From: Methanothermobacter sp. | Lineage (GTDB): Archaea; Methanobacteriota; Methanobacteria; Methanobacteriales; DSM-23052 | Reading direction: 5' to 3' | Assembly: GCA_030055615.1 (NCBI GenBank) | Contig: JASFYN010000002.1 | Span: 375,245 to 439,244, forward strand | Length of the DNA: 64,000 nucleotides | Part shown: positions 1 through 7,861 of the stretch, one piece after another | Numbering within the stretch: position 1 is the first letter of the stretch | Layout of the letters: each line of letters starts with the position of its first letter | Notes under the pieces: generated by a model | Databases searched by the model: none | Told to the model about the DNA's origin: nothing | The model's input: only the letters and a program-made list of their open reading frames with translations | Position numbers and translations under genes: made by a program

Positions 1-39
1 ACTTCTAGGGAAACTAACACCTGGGGTGGATACCTTTGA
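1..39 (+). CDS. ehaA: 3' tail of the gene before ehaB, probably ehaA
   Basis: Only the last dozen codons are inside the window. In frame 1 they run to a TGA at 37-39 that overlaps the TTG start of ehaB as TTGA, the same junction style seen between ehaE and ehaF. In known eha operons ehaA precedes ehaB, so the identity is inferred from order alone. Frame 2 is also open, to a TGA at 41-43, so the exact frame is not certain. Confidence 0.4.
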   Translation, partial: TSRETNTWGGYL

Positions 40-536
40 ATGAAATCATAGCAATCCCAATCGCCGCAATCTTAGCATGGCTAAACTTCGTTATAATAGA
101 CATATGGATGGGCCTACCCGAAGCCCCAGGTGTCAGAGGCGCGAGGGCAATCGGCAAATCCATAGAGAAAAGAGGAGGAGATCTAGGCGGAGGCTACTTT
201 AAGGGGAATATCGTATGCTCTCCAGACGCCTCAGCCGGCACTCTACTAGCATCCTGTGGCTACTATGGATTCGGGGGCCCTGAGGGTGGTCTGATCGCCG
301 CATTATTCGTTTACTTCGGGAATAGAATGTGCGCAGATCCCGGATACGCCGGGACAACAGGAGCCCTAACCATAACTTCTATAATATGGATCGCCTCCCA
401 TTTTGGTATCACAGCAAATTACTTTATAGTAGGTATAGTCATCGCCATATTAACCATCCAAGGCTTATATCATCCACTATCATCCAAACTAATCGGTAAA
501 ATAGCCAGAAAAATGAATAGAAAGGTCATCAAATAG
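36..536 (+). CDS. ehaB: Energy-converting hydrogenase A, membrane subunit EhaB
   Basis: A 166-residue polytopic membrane protein and a component of the Eha membrane arm. That complex couples H2 oxidation and ferredoxin reduction to a cation gradient. Hydrophobic stretches lie at about 1-25, 65-95, 105-125 and 130-150, with a glycine-rich polar loop between the first two that carries one cysteine; two more cysteines follow. The start is TTG at 36, with GGTGG at 25-29 as ribosome site; the nearby ATG at 40 is out of frame and stops at once. The letter B is assigned from operon order, which is anchored by the hydrogenase subunits and by the 6- and 10-cluster polyferredoxins downstream. The protein itself has little recognisable similarity outside Eha. 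Confidence 0.8.
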   Translation: MNEIIAIPIAAILAWLNFVIIDIWMGLPEAPGVRGARAIGKSIEKRGGDLGGGYFKGNIVCSPDASAGTLLASCGYYGFGGPEGGLIAALFVYFGNRMCADPGYAGTTGALTITSIIWIASHFGITANYFIVGIVIAILTIQGLYHPLSSKLIGKIARKMNRKVIK

Positions 537-790
537 TGGTAGAAATGATAGAAGAAACAATCATCTCATGTATAATAATATATATGGTTTTAAGACTCTT
601 CATAACCCAGAATAGGTTAGAAAGGATGCCATACCTCAATGTCATAAATTTTGGGGTTGCGGCGATTATAACACTCAAAAATCCATCACCACTAGGTGCA
701 ATAACATCAATGGTATATTTCATACTCGCAACTGTAGGCGCCAATGCAATAGCATTCACCATAAGCAAAGTAAAGGAGATAGAAGGATGA
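536..790 (+). CDS. ehaC: Energy-converting hydrogenase A, membrane subunit EhaC
   Basis: A small membrane protein of 84 residues with about three hydrophobic segments, one of the many Eha-specific integral membrane subunits. It follows ehaB with a one-base overlap: the TAG stop ends at 536, where a GTG begins. An AGGT at 523-526 could serve that GTG. An in-frame ATG at 545 is the alternative and would shorten the protein by three residues. It ends in an ATGA overlap with ehaD. Its role is inferred from position; short proteins of this type in Mrp/Mbh-like modules are structural parts of the ion-translocating arm. Confidence 0.75.
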   Translation: MVEMIEETIISCIIIYMVLRLFITQNRLERMPYLNVINFGVAAIITLKNPSPLGAITSMVYFILATVGANAIAFTISKVKEIEG

Positions 791-1044
791 ACATTGAATT
801 CATATATGCTGCGGCCATCCTCATGATAGTCGGGGCCCTAGGAGGCGTGCTTCAAACAAGGCCCATAGACAAGTTCCTCATGTTAGCAGTGCTAGGTGAT
901 GGGCTAATTAGTATCGTGGCAACCTTCGGCTACCTTGACGTGGCCATGGCATCCTCATTCATGACCTTCGTAGGAATAATCATAATGATGATAGGATTAG
1001 TTAGAGTACTTGAAATCAGAAAAATGCGAGGCGAAATAGGATGA
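787..1044 (+). CDS. ehaD: Energy-converting hydrogenase A, membrane subunit EhaD
   Basis: An 85-residue protein with three predicted membrane helices and a short basic C-terminal tail, typical of the small membrane subunits of the Eha proton- or sodium-translocating arm. Its ATG overlaps the ehaC stop (ATGA) and its own stop overlaps ehaE in the same way, so the three are almost certainly translationally coupled. No catalytic residues are expected or seen. The letter is given by order in the operon; the size and topology resemble small Mrp-type subunits, but I cannot show homology without a search. Confidence 0.75.
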   Translation: MNIEFIYAAAILMIVGALGGVLQTRPIDKFLMLAVLGDGLISIVATFGYLDVAMASSFMTFVGIIIMMIGLVRVLEIRKMRGEIG

Positions 1045-1322
1045 TCTCAGCCACTGGGACACTTCCATTAATATCATTCTACCTAGGGTTAACCTTAGTA
1101 TTAATTGGGAGCTTAGGTGTTGTATTCGGGCCTAAAACTTCCAAAGAGCCCATAGTTAGGATAATAAACCTTACAGTCCCTTCTACAGGCGTGGCATTGA
1201 TCTTTTTAAGTTATAATTATACCCTTGCAATGTTAACATTTCTAAGTGTGAATCCAATCCTCTATATCATAATGATAAGGGCTATTATAAGATTGGAAGA
1301 AATGGGAGGCCCCATAAGTTGA
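1041..1322 (+). CDS. ehaE: Energy-converting hydrogenase A, membrane subunit EhaE
   Basis: A 93-residue membrane protein with helices at about 8-28, 42-60 and 60-85. The layout recalls the NuoK/MnhC-sized subunits of complex I-like modules, though the conserved glutamates of NuoK are not obvious. It begins at an ATG overlapping the ehaD stop and ends at a TGA that overlaps the TTG start of ehaF. Its function as a structural membrane subunit of Eha is inferred from position and hydrophobicity. Confidence 0.75.
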   Translation: MISATGTLPLISFYLGLTLVLIGSLGVVFGPKTSKEPIVRIINLTVPSTGVALIFLSYNYTLAMLTFLSVNPILYIIMIRAIIRLEEMGGPIS

Positions 1323-1807
1323 TAGGGAGAATCTTAAATCTTTTAGCCGAGCCCAGGGTGGTCCCTAAAATATTCGCATTCGCAATAGCAGTAGTATTAG
1401 TTTTTAGTTTGCCTCTTCCATTTCATCTCAACCCTGAACAAGTCTATCCTAAACCTCCACCCCAACTCCAGATAGAGCTGGCCAAGAAAAATGTTGATGT
1501 GAGTTATAATCTTGCACCCTATAATCGTGGCGGATTGCCAGTAGACCCCCATAATAGGGGTATAGTGAAGTCACAGTACAAAAGCCCATATGAAGGTTGG
1601 ATAACGGCCTATCTAACTCCATTCTCCCAGTGGCTGAGAGATGTTTCATACCACTTAGGCACCACTATCGTAGCGCATCCAGGGGGGATCCTAGATGAAA
1701 TCTTATACTACACAAGGGGATTAGACACGATACTCGAATCATCCATACTATTCACAGCATTTACCATAGCCTCTTGGGTTATATTAAATAGGACAAGAAA
1801 AATATGA
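1319..1807 (+). CDS. ehaF: Energy-converting hydrogenase A, membrane subunit EhaF
   Basis: A 162-residue protein with one hydrophobic helix at about 17-35, a long proline-rich and polar middle region (about 36-125), and a second helix near the C-terminus. Just before the last helix there is a YYTRGLDTILE-like stretch, which resembles the FRGLDT motif of MnhB/MbhE-type subunits of Mrp antiporters and membrane-bound hydrogenases. That suggests it belongs to the antiporter-like arm. There is no early ATG, so the TTG at 1319 that overlaps the ehaE stop is taken as start, served by GGGAGG near 1305-1310. The symbol is assigned from operon order. Confidence 0.75.
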   Translation: MIGRILNLLAEPRVVPKIFAFAIAVVLVFSLPLPFHLNPEQVYPKPPPQLQIELAKKNVDVSYNLAPYNRGGLPVDPHNRGIVKSQYKSPYEGWITAYLTPFSQWLRDVSYHLGTTIVAHPGGILDEILYYTRGLDTILESSILFTAFTIASWVILNRTRKI

Positions 1808-1822
1808 TGGGAGAATAATAAA

Positions 1823-2500
1823 ATGGACCCTGTTTCAATAGTCCCTAATGTCGTGCCCCAAATAATCGTAAACTTTTATCCCATAGCAATCACAATCGCC
1901 ATCGTAACAGCCGCCATAGGACTCTCAGGGGTTATAATAGAAAAAAATGACTTCCAAAAGATTCTAATAATCCAGATAGTCACTTATGCCATGCTGATAA
2001 TCGTAGCAGCTGTGGGGACTGACTTAGCCGAAGCACTCATCCTTCCAGGGTTAGTTGTATCACTAGCAGAGATACTAGCAGTAACAGAAGTGCTAATATT
2101 CAGAGAATATACAAAAAGAGGAACCAACCCGCCACAATTAAAAAAATATAAACCTATTGACATGGAAGTTCTAAAGACAGCCATCCCCATAACCTCACTC
2201 CTCTGTGTTGTATATGGTACGATACTAACAGGTTTTACAGGGGGAGCGGTCGCAGGGGCTGGTATACTCATCTACTTGTTCATAGGAGAACCCAAGGGCT
2301 TATCACATGATTTCTGGGAGGAGATGTCAGGAGTGTCAGGATTGGCATGGTGCTCATGGCTTCTAGGATTCCTATTATATTTCCTAAACCCAAGATTATG
2401 GCTTGTGGCACTATTCATGTCAGGTGGCGGGATCGTAATCAAAGTAGCCTTGAAATTTGGACTCCTAGGAATACTAAACCGGGAAGAATTCAATAAATAA
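1823..2500 (+). CDS. ehaG: Energy-converting hydrogenase A, membrane subunit EhaG
   Basis: A 225-residue polytopic membrane protein with about six helices. A charged loop lies at about 88-115, rich in Lys, Arg and Pro, with another charged loop near 160-175. It follows ehaF after a 15-base gap that contains GGGAG as ribosome site. It is an Eha membrane-arm component by position, and its N-terminal half has the look of NuoJ/MnhB-type proteins, which is inference only. No metal-binding or catalytic motifs are visible. Confidence 0.75.
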   Translation: MDPVSIVPNVVPQIIVNFYPIAITIAIVTAAIGLSGVIIEKNDFQKILIIQIVTYAMLIIVAAVGTDLAEALILPGLVVSLAEILAVTEVLIFREYTKRGTNPPQLKKYKPIDMEVLKTAIPITSLLCVVYGTILTGFTGGAVAGAGILIYLFIGEPKGLSHDFWEEMSGVSGLAWCSWLLGFLLYFLNPRLWLVALFMSGGGIVIKVALKFGLLGILNREEFNK

Positions 2501-2514
2501 GGGCGGTCAAGTTT

Positions 2515-3186
2515 ATGAATGAGATAACAAATCTAAACGGTCCAATAATAGGACACATCCCATTCATGGATATAATATTATATATAAGCCCATTTTCACT
2601 AGCTTTAGTAGCGGTTATAGTGGCTTTCACAATATTCTTGGCACTAAGCAAACCAGAATTAAGATCAGTAGCAAGATTTGGAGAAGACATAGTAAGAACA
2701 ACCACTGTAGAGAAAAAAGAAGCCAGATTCAGGAGATTCATGACAATACTCTGTGGTATAGCATTAACAGGCGTAGTTACCACAGGGGACTTGTTCAATT
2801 TCGCACTATTCGTATCGTTAACTGGCATCACAAACATGGGCATATTTGCAGGAGTGAAGGACACCCACGTCCTCGATGCAACATTCCATTATGGCCTCGT
2901 TCTCATGATCTGTAGCCTACCACTATTCGGTGGAGTGGCCATGATACTAGCAAACACAGGCACCCTAAGCATGGGCATCCTAGCAAACATCCCCACAAAC
3001 CCTATATTGAACATGAGCCGAACATTACTCCTCATAGGGGCTATAGGAGAAGGTGCACTAGCACCATTCTTCGCAACCAAAGTAGAAATGATAAGAGCAA
3101 AGGGAGCCCCCTATATAAATATGATGCATTTAAGCTCCCTAATGGTCTTCACAAGAGTAATAGAAGTCCTATTAATCCTAGGGTGA
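2515..3186 (+). CDS. ehaH: Energy-converting hydrogenase A, antiporter-like subunit EhaH
   Basis: This 223-residue integral membrane protein matches the position of EhaH, one of the two Eha membrane subunits conserved with Ech, Hyc and complex I. It looks like a shortened NuoL/M/N-type antiporter subunit. The segment around GDLFNFALFVSLTGI and the TFHYG stretch resemble the antiporter core that carries the buried charged residues for ion transfer. A charged cytosolic loop sits at about 45-75. It is much shorter than the usual 450-600 residues of NuoL-like proteins, as is known for EhaH. The start ATG at 2515 follows a GGGCGG-containing spacer. Confidence 0.8.
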   Translation: MNEITNLNGPIIGHIPFMDIILYISPFSLALVAVIVAFTIFLALSKPELRSVARFGEDIVRTTTVEKKEARFRRFMTILCGIALTGVVTTGDLFNFALFVSLTGITNMGIFAGVKDTHVLDATFHYGLVLMICSLPLFGGVAMILANTGTLSMGILANIPTNPILNMSRTLLLIGAIGEGALAPFFATKVEMIRAKGAPYINMMHLSSLMVFTRVIEVLLILG

Positions 3187-3192
3187 TCTACA

Positions 3193-3408
3193 ATGAAAAA
3201 AAAGACAAAAAATAGTATACTCGCAACAGTCACCAGCCTACCCATCATACTTGGACTTATAATACCACCCCCATTAGTTGTTTCAATCATAATTTTAACC
3301 GTGTTCATCCCATTATCAGCATATTATATTGGCCTCGTGTTAATGGCCCGTGCAAAGACCAAGAAAGATGAGAAAGAACGCACAAAACTGACATTCACAG
3401 GTTACTAA
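3193..3408 (+). CDS. ehaI: Energy-converting hydrogenase A, small membrane subunit EhaI
   Basis: A 71-residue protein with a strongly basic N-terminus, two tightly spaced membrane helices at about 10-30 and 32-52, and a charged C-terminal tail. It fills the ehaI slot between the antiporter-like ehaH and the NuoH-like ehaJ. The ribosome site is GGGTGATC just after the ehaH stop. Nothing beyond a structural membrane role can be read from the sequence. Confidence 0.7.
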   Translation: MKKKTKNSILATVTSLPIILGLIIPPPLVVSIIILTVFIPLSAYYIGLVLMARAKTKKDEKERTKLTFTGY

Positions 3409-3423
3409 AACTCGGTGATAAAG

Positions 3424-4296
3424 ATGGGCTATCTATCCCCAGTCAATCTACCCTACATGCTATTAGAGATAATCACAGCATTCATAATAGGAGGACTATT
3501 ATTAGGACTCCAAAGAAAGGTTATAGCGAGGATCCAGGGCAGGCCAGGACCGCCCATAATACAACATTTACTCCACACATTCAAATTCTATATAAAAGAG
3601 CTTTCAATCCCCAGAACTTCGAGCATGCCATTATACGTGGCGATAGTAATGGCATTAGATGGTCTATGGGTTCTCGCACTCATCATAGGCCCGATATTAC
3701 ATGGTCCACTTGGCATTATAATATTATGCTATGCCATACATAAGGTTTCAGAGCATGGTATAGGCCTAGCTTCTGGGTCGCCTTATACAAAAATGGGAAG
3801 CTGTAGGGCAGTTCTTTCTGCTACTGCTGAAATGCCCCTAATGGCAGTCATGGCACTAGTATACTTCAAAACCCACACCCTCATATTAGCTGATATAATC
3901 AATTATCAGATCGTCCATGGATCTCTAGTCATGCAATTACCATTATGCGCATTGGCCGTGTTCATATTACTAGTTTCAAAGGCACCTTATAGTCCATTTG
4001 GGATAGTCTGGGGTAAGGATATAGTCTCAGGTTATAAGACAGAGCATTTTGGTGTTATAAGGGGCGTTCTAATGATGGGTGAAATTCTAGGATACTTCGT
4101 ACTCTTATGGTGCTTTTTAACACTCTTCTTTGGGGGTATAATAAACACGCCATTAGATTATATCATAGGGATGACAATCATTACAATCATTCTAGGATTT
4201 ATCGCTGCCTTGACGCCAATGGTGGCACCATATCACTCTGTAATGATACAATGGATATTCGCAGTACTGGCCCTTGTAAATGCTGTCCTTGTGTGA
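3424..4296 (+). CDS. ehaJ: Energy-converting hydrogenase A, NuoH-like subunit EhaJ
   Basis: This is the subunit equivalent to NuoH (ND1) of complex I and EchB, which joins the hydrogenase module to the ion-translocating membrane arm. The diagnostic NuoH motif RIQGRPGPP lies at residues 36-44. About eight helices follow, and charged residues typical of the family occur in loops between helices (HKVSEHG, KMGSCR, YKTEHFG). With the ATG at 3424 the protein has 290 residues. That ATG lies four bases after a GGTGAT ribosome site (3414-3419), which makes it preferable to the GTG at 3415, which lies inside that site. Confidence 0.88.
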   Translation: MGYLSPVNLPYMLLEIITAFIIGGLLLGLQRKVIARIQGRPGPPIIQHLLHTFKFYIKELSIPRTSSMPLYVAIVMALDGLWVLALIIGPILHGPLGIIILCYAIHKVSEHGIGLASGSPYTKMGSCRAVLSATAEMPLMAVMALVYFKTHTLILADIINYQIVHGSLVMQLPLCALAVFILLVSKAPYSPFGIVWGKDIVSGYKTEHFGVIRGVLMMGEILGYFVLLWCFLTLFFGGIINTPLDYIIGMTIITIILGFIAALTPMVAPYHSVMIQWIFAVLALVNAVLV

Positions 4297-4306
4297 GGTG
4301 TAAATA

Positions 4307-4546
4307 ATGGAAAGATCATATATAATCTTGTCATTGGCTATGATCGGCATTCTTGTCATGGTAATGGTCGCAGCTAGTATAATGCAATTAAGGATTGCAA
4401 TAGTAGCAGCTATAATATTCACACTACTGCTCTCATTTTTCTTCCTAGGTAAAAATGTGGAGACAATTGAAACCATAGCATTCTGGTTTGTTATAATCAT
4501 GTTCATAATTACAGCAGCCTTCATATTCAAGGGGGGAGGCTTCTAG
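4307..4546 (+). CDS. ehaK: Energy-converting hydrogenase A, membrane subunit EhaK
   Basis: A 79-residue protein that is almost wholly hydrophobic, with three predicted helices separated by very short loops. It is one of the Eha-specific small membrane subunits. It lies 10 bases after ehaJ, with a GAGGTG ribosome site, and 1 base before ehaL. Identity is from operon order only; composition alone would not distinguish it from other small membrane subunits. Confidence 0.7.
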   Translation: MERSYIILSLAMIGILVMVMVAASIMQLRIAIVAAIIFTLLLSFFFLGKNVETIETIAFWFVIIMFIITAAFIFKGGGF

Positions 4547-4547
4547 A

Positions 4548-4826
4548 ATGGCATACTTCACATACCTTCCACATTTGGTCATGTTCACCATCGGGATGGT
4601 GATAGGCTTAGAGGTAAGTTATAAGTGGCACAGTGAACCATTCGTAAGAAAAAGAATAGAAACCATACCACTCATAGTCGCTTTAATAGGGGGCGGACTC
4701 ATGATCATCTACGCACCCCTCGGATTATTCTTCATAGGTTTTGTGATCGGGATGAGACCGGGATATGGTGTCTATGAGAGCATAATAGGGATCCTATTCG
4801 CATTAATACTATGGGTGACCCTATGA
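4548..4826 (+). CDS. ehaL: Energy-converting hydrogenase A, membrane subunit EhaL
   Basis: A 92-residue membrane protein with about three helices and a basic loop around residues 27-38. It starts at an ATG directly behind the ehaK stop, with GGGGGAGG in the end of ehaK as ribosome site. It ends in an ATGA overlap with the preferred start of ehaM. A membrane-arm role is inferred from the operon. Confidence 0.7.
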   Translation: MAYFTYLPHLVMFTIGMVIGLEVSYKWHSEPFVRKRIETIPLIVALIGGGLMIIYAPLGLFFIGFVIGMRPGYGVYESIIGILFALILWVTL

Positions 4827-5224
4827 CCGACAAGACAATAAAAAAGATAAAATTGTGGAAGCTTGAAAGTTACGCCTACAAAAACCAAGTAGTGAAAACA
4901 CTCTCAGAAACCTTGAAGATCCCAATAGAAAAAGTGGAGGAATTATTAGCCAAAAACTTGGACATGGCAAGGATAGAATCATCCCACTCATCAATGGAAC
5001 AAGCAATACTTTTCAGACTTGAAAAACAGATAGAACTAGACCTAGGACTAGACTACCTACACCATCTAGAACTCCTGGATAAAGAACAACTAAAAACCAT
5101 AAAAGAAGAAATCATAAAAAAATTAGAAATTTCTGGGAAACTAGAAATAGACCCAGAAGAGTATAAAAAACTGATAGAAAAGGCCAGGAAGAAGATAATA
5201 AAAATCCTAGAGGGGAGTGGATGA
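4823..5224 (+). CDS. ehaM: Energy-converting hydrogenase A, hydrophilic subunit EhaM
   Basis: A soluble, lysine- and glutamate-rich, mostly helical protein of about 133 residues, without cysteines. It matches EhaM, one of the Eha subunits lacking homologues in other hydrogenases (the DUF1959 type, from memory). An in-frame ATG at 4811 would give 137 residues. The ATG at 4823 is preferred because it follows GGGTGA (4813-4818) by four bases and forms an ATGA overlap with ehaL. The stop overlaps the ehaN start. It probably acts as an assembly or linking factor on the cytosolic side, but nothing in the sequence proves this. Confidence 0.7.
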   Translation: MTDKTIKKIKLWKLESYAYKNQVVKTLSETLKIPIEKVEELLAKNLDMARIESSHSSMEQAILFRLEKQIELDLGLDYLHHLELLDKEQLKTIKEEIIKKLEISGKLEIDPEEYKKLIEKARKKIIKILEGSG

Positions 5225-5652
5225 TAAAAGACTTCATAAGGAAAAGATCAATTCACGTTTGCCTAATCTGCACAGGAGGATGCAACGGATGCGACATAGA
5301 AGTAGCCGCACTCCTATCAAAAAGATACGACATCGAACAATACGGCATATACCTCCACAATAATCCCCGTGAATGCGACGCGCTCCTAGTTACTGGACAT
5401 GTGGCGAAACAATGGCAAGAAAAACTCATAGAATTATATAACAAAGTCCCAGAGCCAAAGGCCGTCCTAGCAATAGGAGCATGCGCCCTAACCGGGGGAA
5501 TATTCCAACAAGAATCCGACAAAACAGGAGCCCCAGTAAGCAATTTCATCCCAGTAGACGCAGAAGTCCCAGGATGCCCACCAAGACCAGCCGAAATAGC
5601 CACAGCCATACTAAAATACGTACCAGGAGTCCTGGCCAGCTACTCAAAATAA
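5221..5652 (+). CDS. ehaN: Energy-converting [NiFe] hydrogenase A, small subunit
   Basis: This is the small, electron-transferring subunit of the group 4 [NiFe] hydrogenase module, homologous to NuoB, EchC and HycG. It carries the proximal [4Fe-4S] cluster on Cys21, Cys24 (in GGCNGCDIE), Cys88 (GACALTGG) and Cys119 (VPGCPPRP). That is the standard NuoB-like arrangement. At 143 residues it is compact, with no extra ferredoxin domain, as expected for group 4 enzymes. It begins at an ATG overlapping the ehaM stop and lies just before the large-subunit gene, with which it forms the catalytic core on the cytosolic face of the membrane. Confidence 0.93.
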   Translation: MIKDFIRKRSIHVCLICTGGCNGCDIEVAALLSKRYDIEQYGIYLHNNPRECDALLVTGHVAKQWQEKLIELYNKVPEPKAVLAIGACALTGGIFQQESDKTGAPVSNFIPVDAEVPGCPPRPAEIATAILKYVPGVLASYSK

Positions 5653-5672
5653 TCACAAGAGAGATGATAATA

Positions 5673-6848
5673 ATGAGTTACATACCCATCGGGCCAATCC
5701 ACCCTGGAATAAAAGAACCATTAAGGATAAAACTCAAAACAGAAGGAGAAAGGGTAGTAGCCGCCGAAGTCGACTTAGGCTACTTCTATCGCGGCGCAGA
5801 ACAGATAGCCAAGGGCAAACCATGGCAGAAAGTAGTCTACCTCTCAGAGAGAGTTTGTGGCATATGCTCCCACTTCCATCCAGTAACATTCATCGAGGGC
5901 CTAGAAAAAATTGCAGACTGCGAACCCCCACTCAGAGCACAATACTTACGAGTAATAATAGGTGAACTCAACCGTATACAAAGCCACCTCATCGCTAATG
6001 CATTATACTTCCTGGCAATAGAACATGAAACCCTCGCAATATACCTACTAAACATCCGAGAAAAGATAATGGACCTCACAGAGATGATAACAGGAAACAG
6101 AGTGCACTACGCTTGGAACATAGTCGGCGGAGTTAGAATGGACATAAAAGAATCTCAAAAGAAGAAAATATTAGAAAACTTGGATATAGTGGAGCCAGCA
6201 GTATACCGTTACAGGAAAATGTTCAAAACCGGAGCATTTCTAGGTTTAAGATCCAAGGATATAGGGAAAATGAGCAAAAAAGATGCAATAGATGTAAGAG
6301 CTGTAGGGCCCATAGCAAGGGGCTCAGGTGTCAAATTCGACTGGAGGCAAAAGCACCCAACCTTCACAGACTACTTCGATTTCAAACCAGTATGGAGAAA
6401 AGAAGGCGACAACTACGCAAGGATAATGGTAAGATTCGACGAAATACTAGAATCCATAAAAATAATAAGAAGAGCCATCGATGAACTCCCAGAGGGTCCA
6501 ATAAGGAAAGAATGTGAAATACCCGAAGGTTCAATTGATAACAGATACGAAGCCCCAAGAGGGGAAGTCACATACATATTCGAAACAGCGAAAAACGGCA
6601 TCATAAAAGATATAACCATAAGAACCCCCACTATAATGAACCTTGAAGCCTGTGTAAAACACATGTTCAATGACTCACCTACAATAGCAGATGCAGTCGC
6701 CATATACCAAAGTATAGACCCTTGCATTGCCTGCACCGAACGTGTGACAATAATTGATGAACATGGAAACAAAAAAGACTTCAGGGGCATGAACAATCTT
6801 TTAAAAGAACATAGCAGGAGAAAAGAAGGGGTGAGAGGTAAATTATAA
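5673..6848 (+). CDS. ehaO: Energy-converting [NiFe] hydrogenase A, large subunit
   Basis: The catalytic subunit with the NiFe centre, homologous to NuoD, EchE and HycE. The N-terminal nickel motif is RVCGICSH (Cys62, Cys65) and the C-terminal one is DPCIACTER (Cys351, Cys354). Only about 37 residues follow the last cysteine, so whether a tail is cleaved is unclear. The 391-residue start at 5673 gives the family-typical beginning SYIPIGPIHPG. The reading frame is open upstream to 5481 but there it overlaps ehaN and is not used; an in-frame ATG at 5664 is possible. The gene ends in a TAATG junction with ehaP. Confidence 0.93.
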   Translation: MSYIPIGPIHPGIKEPLRIKLKTEGERVVAAEVDLGYFYRGAEQIAKGKPWQKVVYLSERVCGICSHFHPVTFIEGLEKIADCEPPLRAQYLRVIIGELNRIQSHLIANALYFLAIEHETLAIYLLNIREKIMDLTEMITGNRVHYAWNIVGGVRMDIKESQKKKILENLDIVEPAVYRYRKMFKTGAFLGLRSKDIGKMSKKDAIDVRAVGPIARGSGVKFDWRQKHPTFTDYFDFKPVWRKEGDNYARIMVRFDEILESIKIIRRAIDELPEGPIRKECEIPEGSIDNRYEAPRGEVTYIFETAKNGIIKDITIRTPTIMNLEACVKHMFNDSPTIADAVAIYQSIDPCIACTERVTIIDEHGNKKDFRGMNNLLKEHSRRKEGVRGKL

Positions 6849-7861
6849 TGTCCTCTGTAATATGGTACATATACGAATTCGCAAGAAAAAAATGGATCAA
6901 AAGATTCCTAGATGCTAAAACAGATCCAGAAATAGCTGAATCGCCATCAAGGTTCAGAGATTTCCCACAAGTCCAAAAAGAATTATGCATTTCCTGTGGG
7001 GCCTGTATAGCCTCCTGCCCATCTCCAGGGGCGATAAAACTGGTGAGAGACGATGAAATGGAAATGGCATACCCCGTCATAAACAAATCAGCCTGTATAA
7101 GATGCGGTTTCTGCGTGGAAGTGTGCCCAACAGAACCAAAAACTCTCAAAACAGGTGAAAACTATCTTATAAAAGAAGAATACAAGATATTACCAAAGGA
7201 CACCCTTTATGTAATCGATGACTACCTTTGCATACGCTGCGAAAAATGCCTAGAAGCTTGCAAGATAGGGGCCATCTCATCCCATAACAACATAATCACC
7301 ATAGACCAGTCAAAATGTGTATCATGTGGAGATTGCATCAAAACTTGCCCAATAAAAGGAGCCATAAAAGAAGTCTTCATCACAAACATCGACGAACAAA
7401 AAGAGATAATTAACTTATTAGTCGACAATTTAGAAAAGGCCATAAACCTAGAAGTTGAAAGGGTTAGAAAACTGCCAGACTATGACCCTGAAAAGATTAT
7501 AAAATTGGAATTCTCACTATCCAAAATCATGAAAAAAGCCCTCAAAATACTTCCCGATAAGGAAAAAGTAACTAAAATAGTGGAAAATATAACAGACAGG
7601 CTTAAGATCAATGTAATAACCTGGGATGAGGACAAATGCAAAGGTTGTAGATTATGCATAGATGAATGCCCCACAGGCGCCCTAAAATACAACGAAGAGA
7701 AAAACATCACTGAAAGAGACCCTGAAAAGTGCCTCAGATGTAGCATATGCTACCAGACATGTCCATTCGGAGTCCCAGGATTATACACCGCAAGATTCCT
7801 CCTAAAAGATGATAAAATCCTCATAACCTTGAAACCATCCCAGATAGTTGGAAGGGGCTGA
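6848..7861 (+). CDS. ehaP: Eha polyferredoxin with six [4Fe-4S] clusters
   Basis: A 337-residue electron-transfer protein with six CxxCxxCxxxC motifs, two by two. Clusters 1-4 lie in the first half (about residues 45-170), and clusters 5-6 lie near the C-terminus. This matches the 6[4Fe-4S] polyferredoxin described for the eha operon. Between clusters 4 and 5 there is a cysteine-free, charged and probably helical insert of about 90 residues. It most likely wires the hydrogenase module to ferredoxin or to other polyferredoxins. The start ATG at 6848 shares a base with the ehaO stop; the stop lies inside the beginning of ehaQ. Confidence 0.88.
   Translation: MSSVIWYIYEFARKKWIKRFLDAKTDPEIAESPSRFRDFPQVQKELCISCGACIASCPSPGAIKLVRDDEMEMAYPVINKSACIRCGFCVEVCPTEPKTLKTGENYLIKEEYKILPKDTLYVIDDYLCIRCEKCLEACKIGAISSHNNIITIDQSKCVSCGDCIKTCPIKGAIKEVFITNIDEQKEIINLLVDNLEKAINLEVERVRKLPDYDPEKIIKLEFSLSKIMKKALKILPDKEKVTKIVENITDRLKINVITWDEDKCKGCRLCIDECPTGALKYNEEKNITERDPEKCLRCSICYQTCPFGVPGLYTARFLLKDDKILITLKPSQIVGRG

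Noticed and set aside
5481-5672. Upstream in-frame extension of ehaO
   Set aside because: It would overlap the whole second half of ehaN, encodes Arg/Pro-rich nonsense, and lacks a ribosome site. The family N-terminus begins at 5673.
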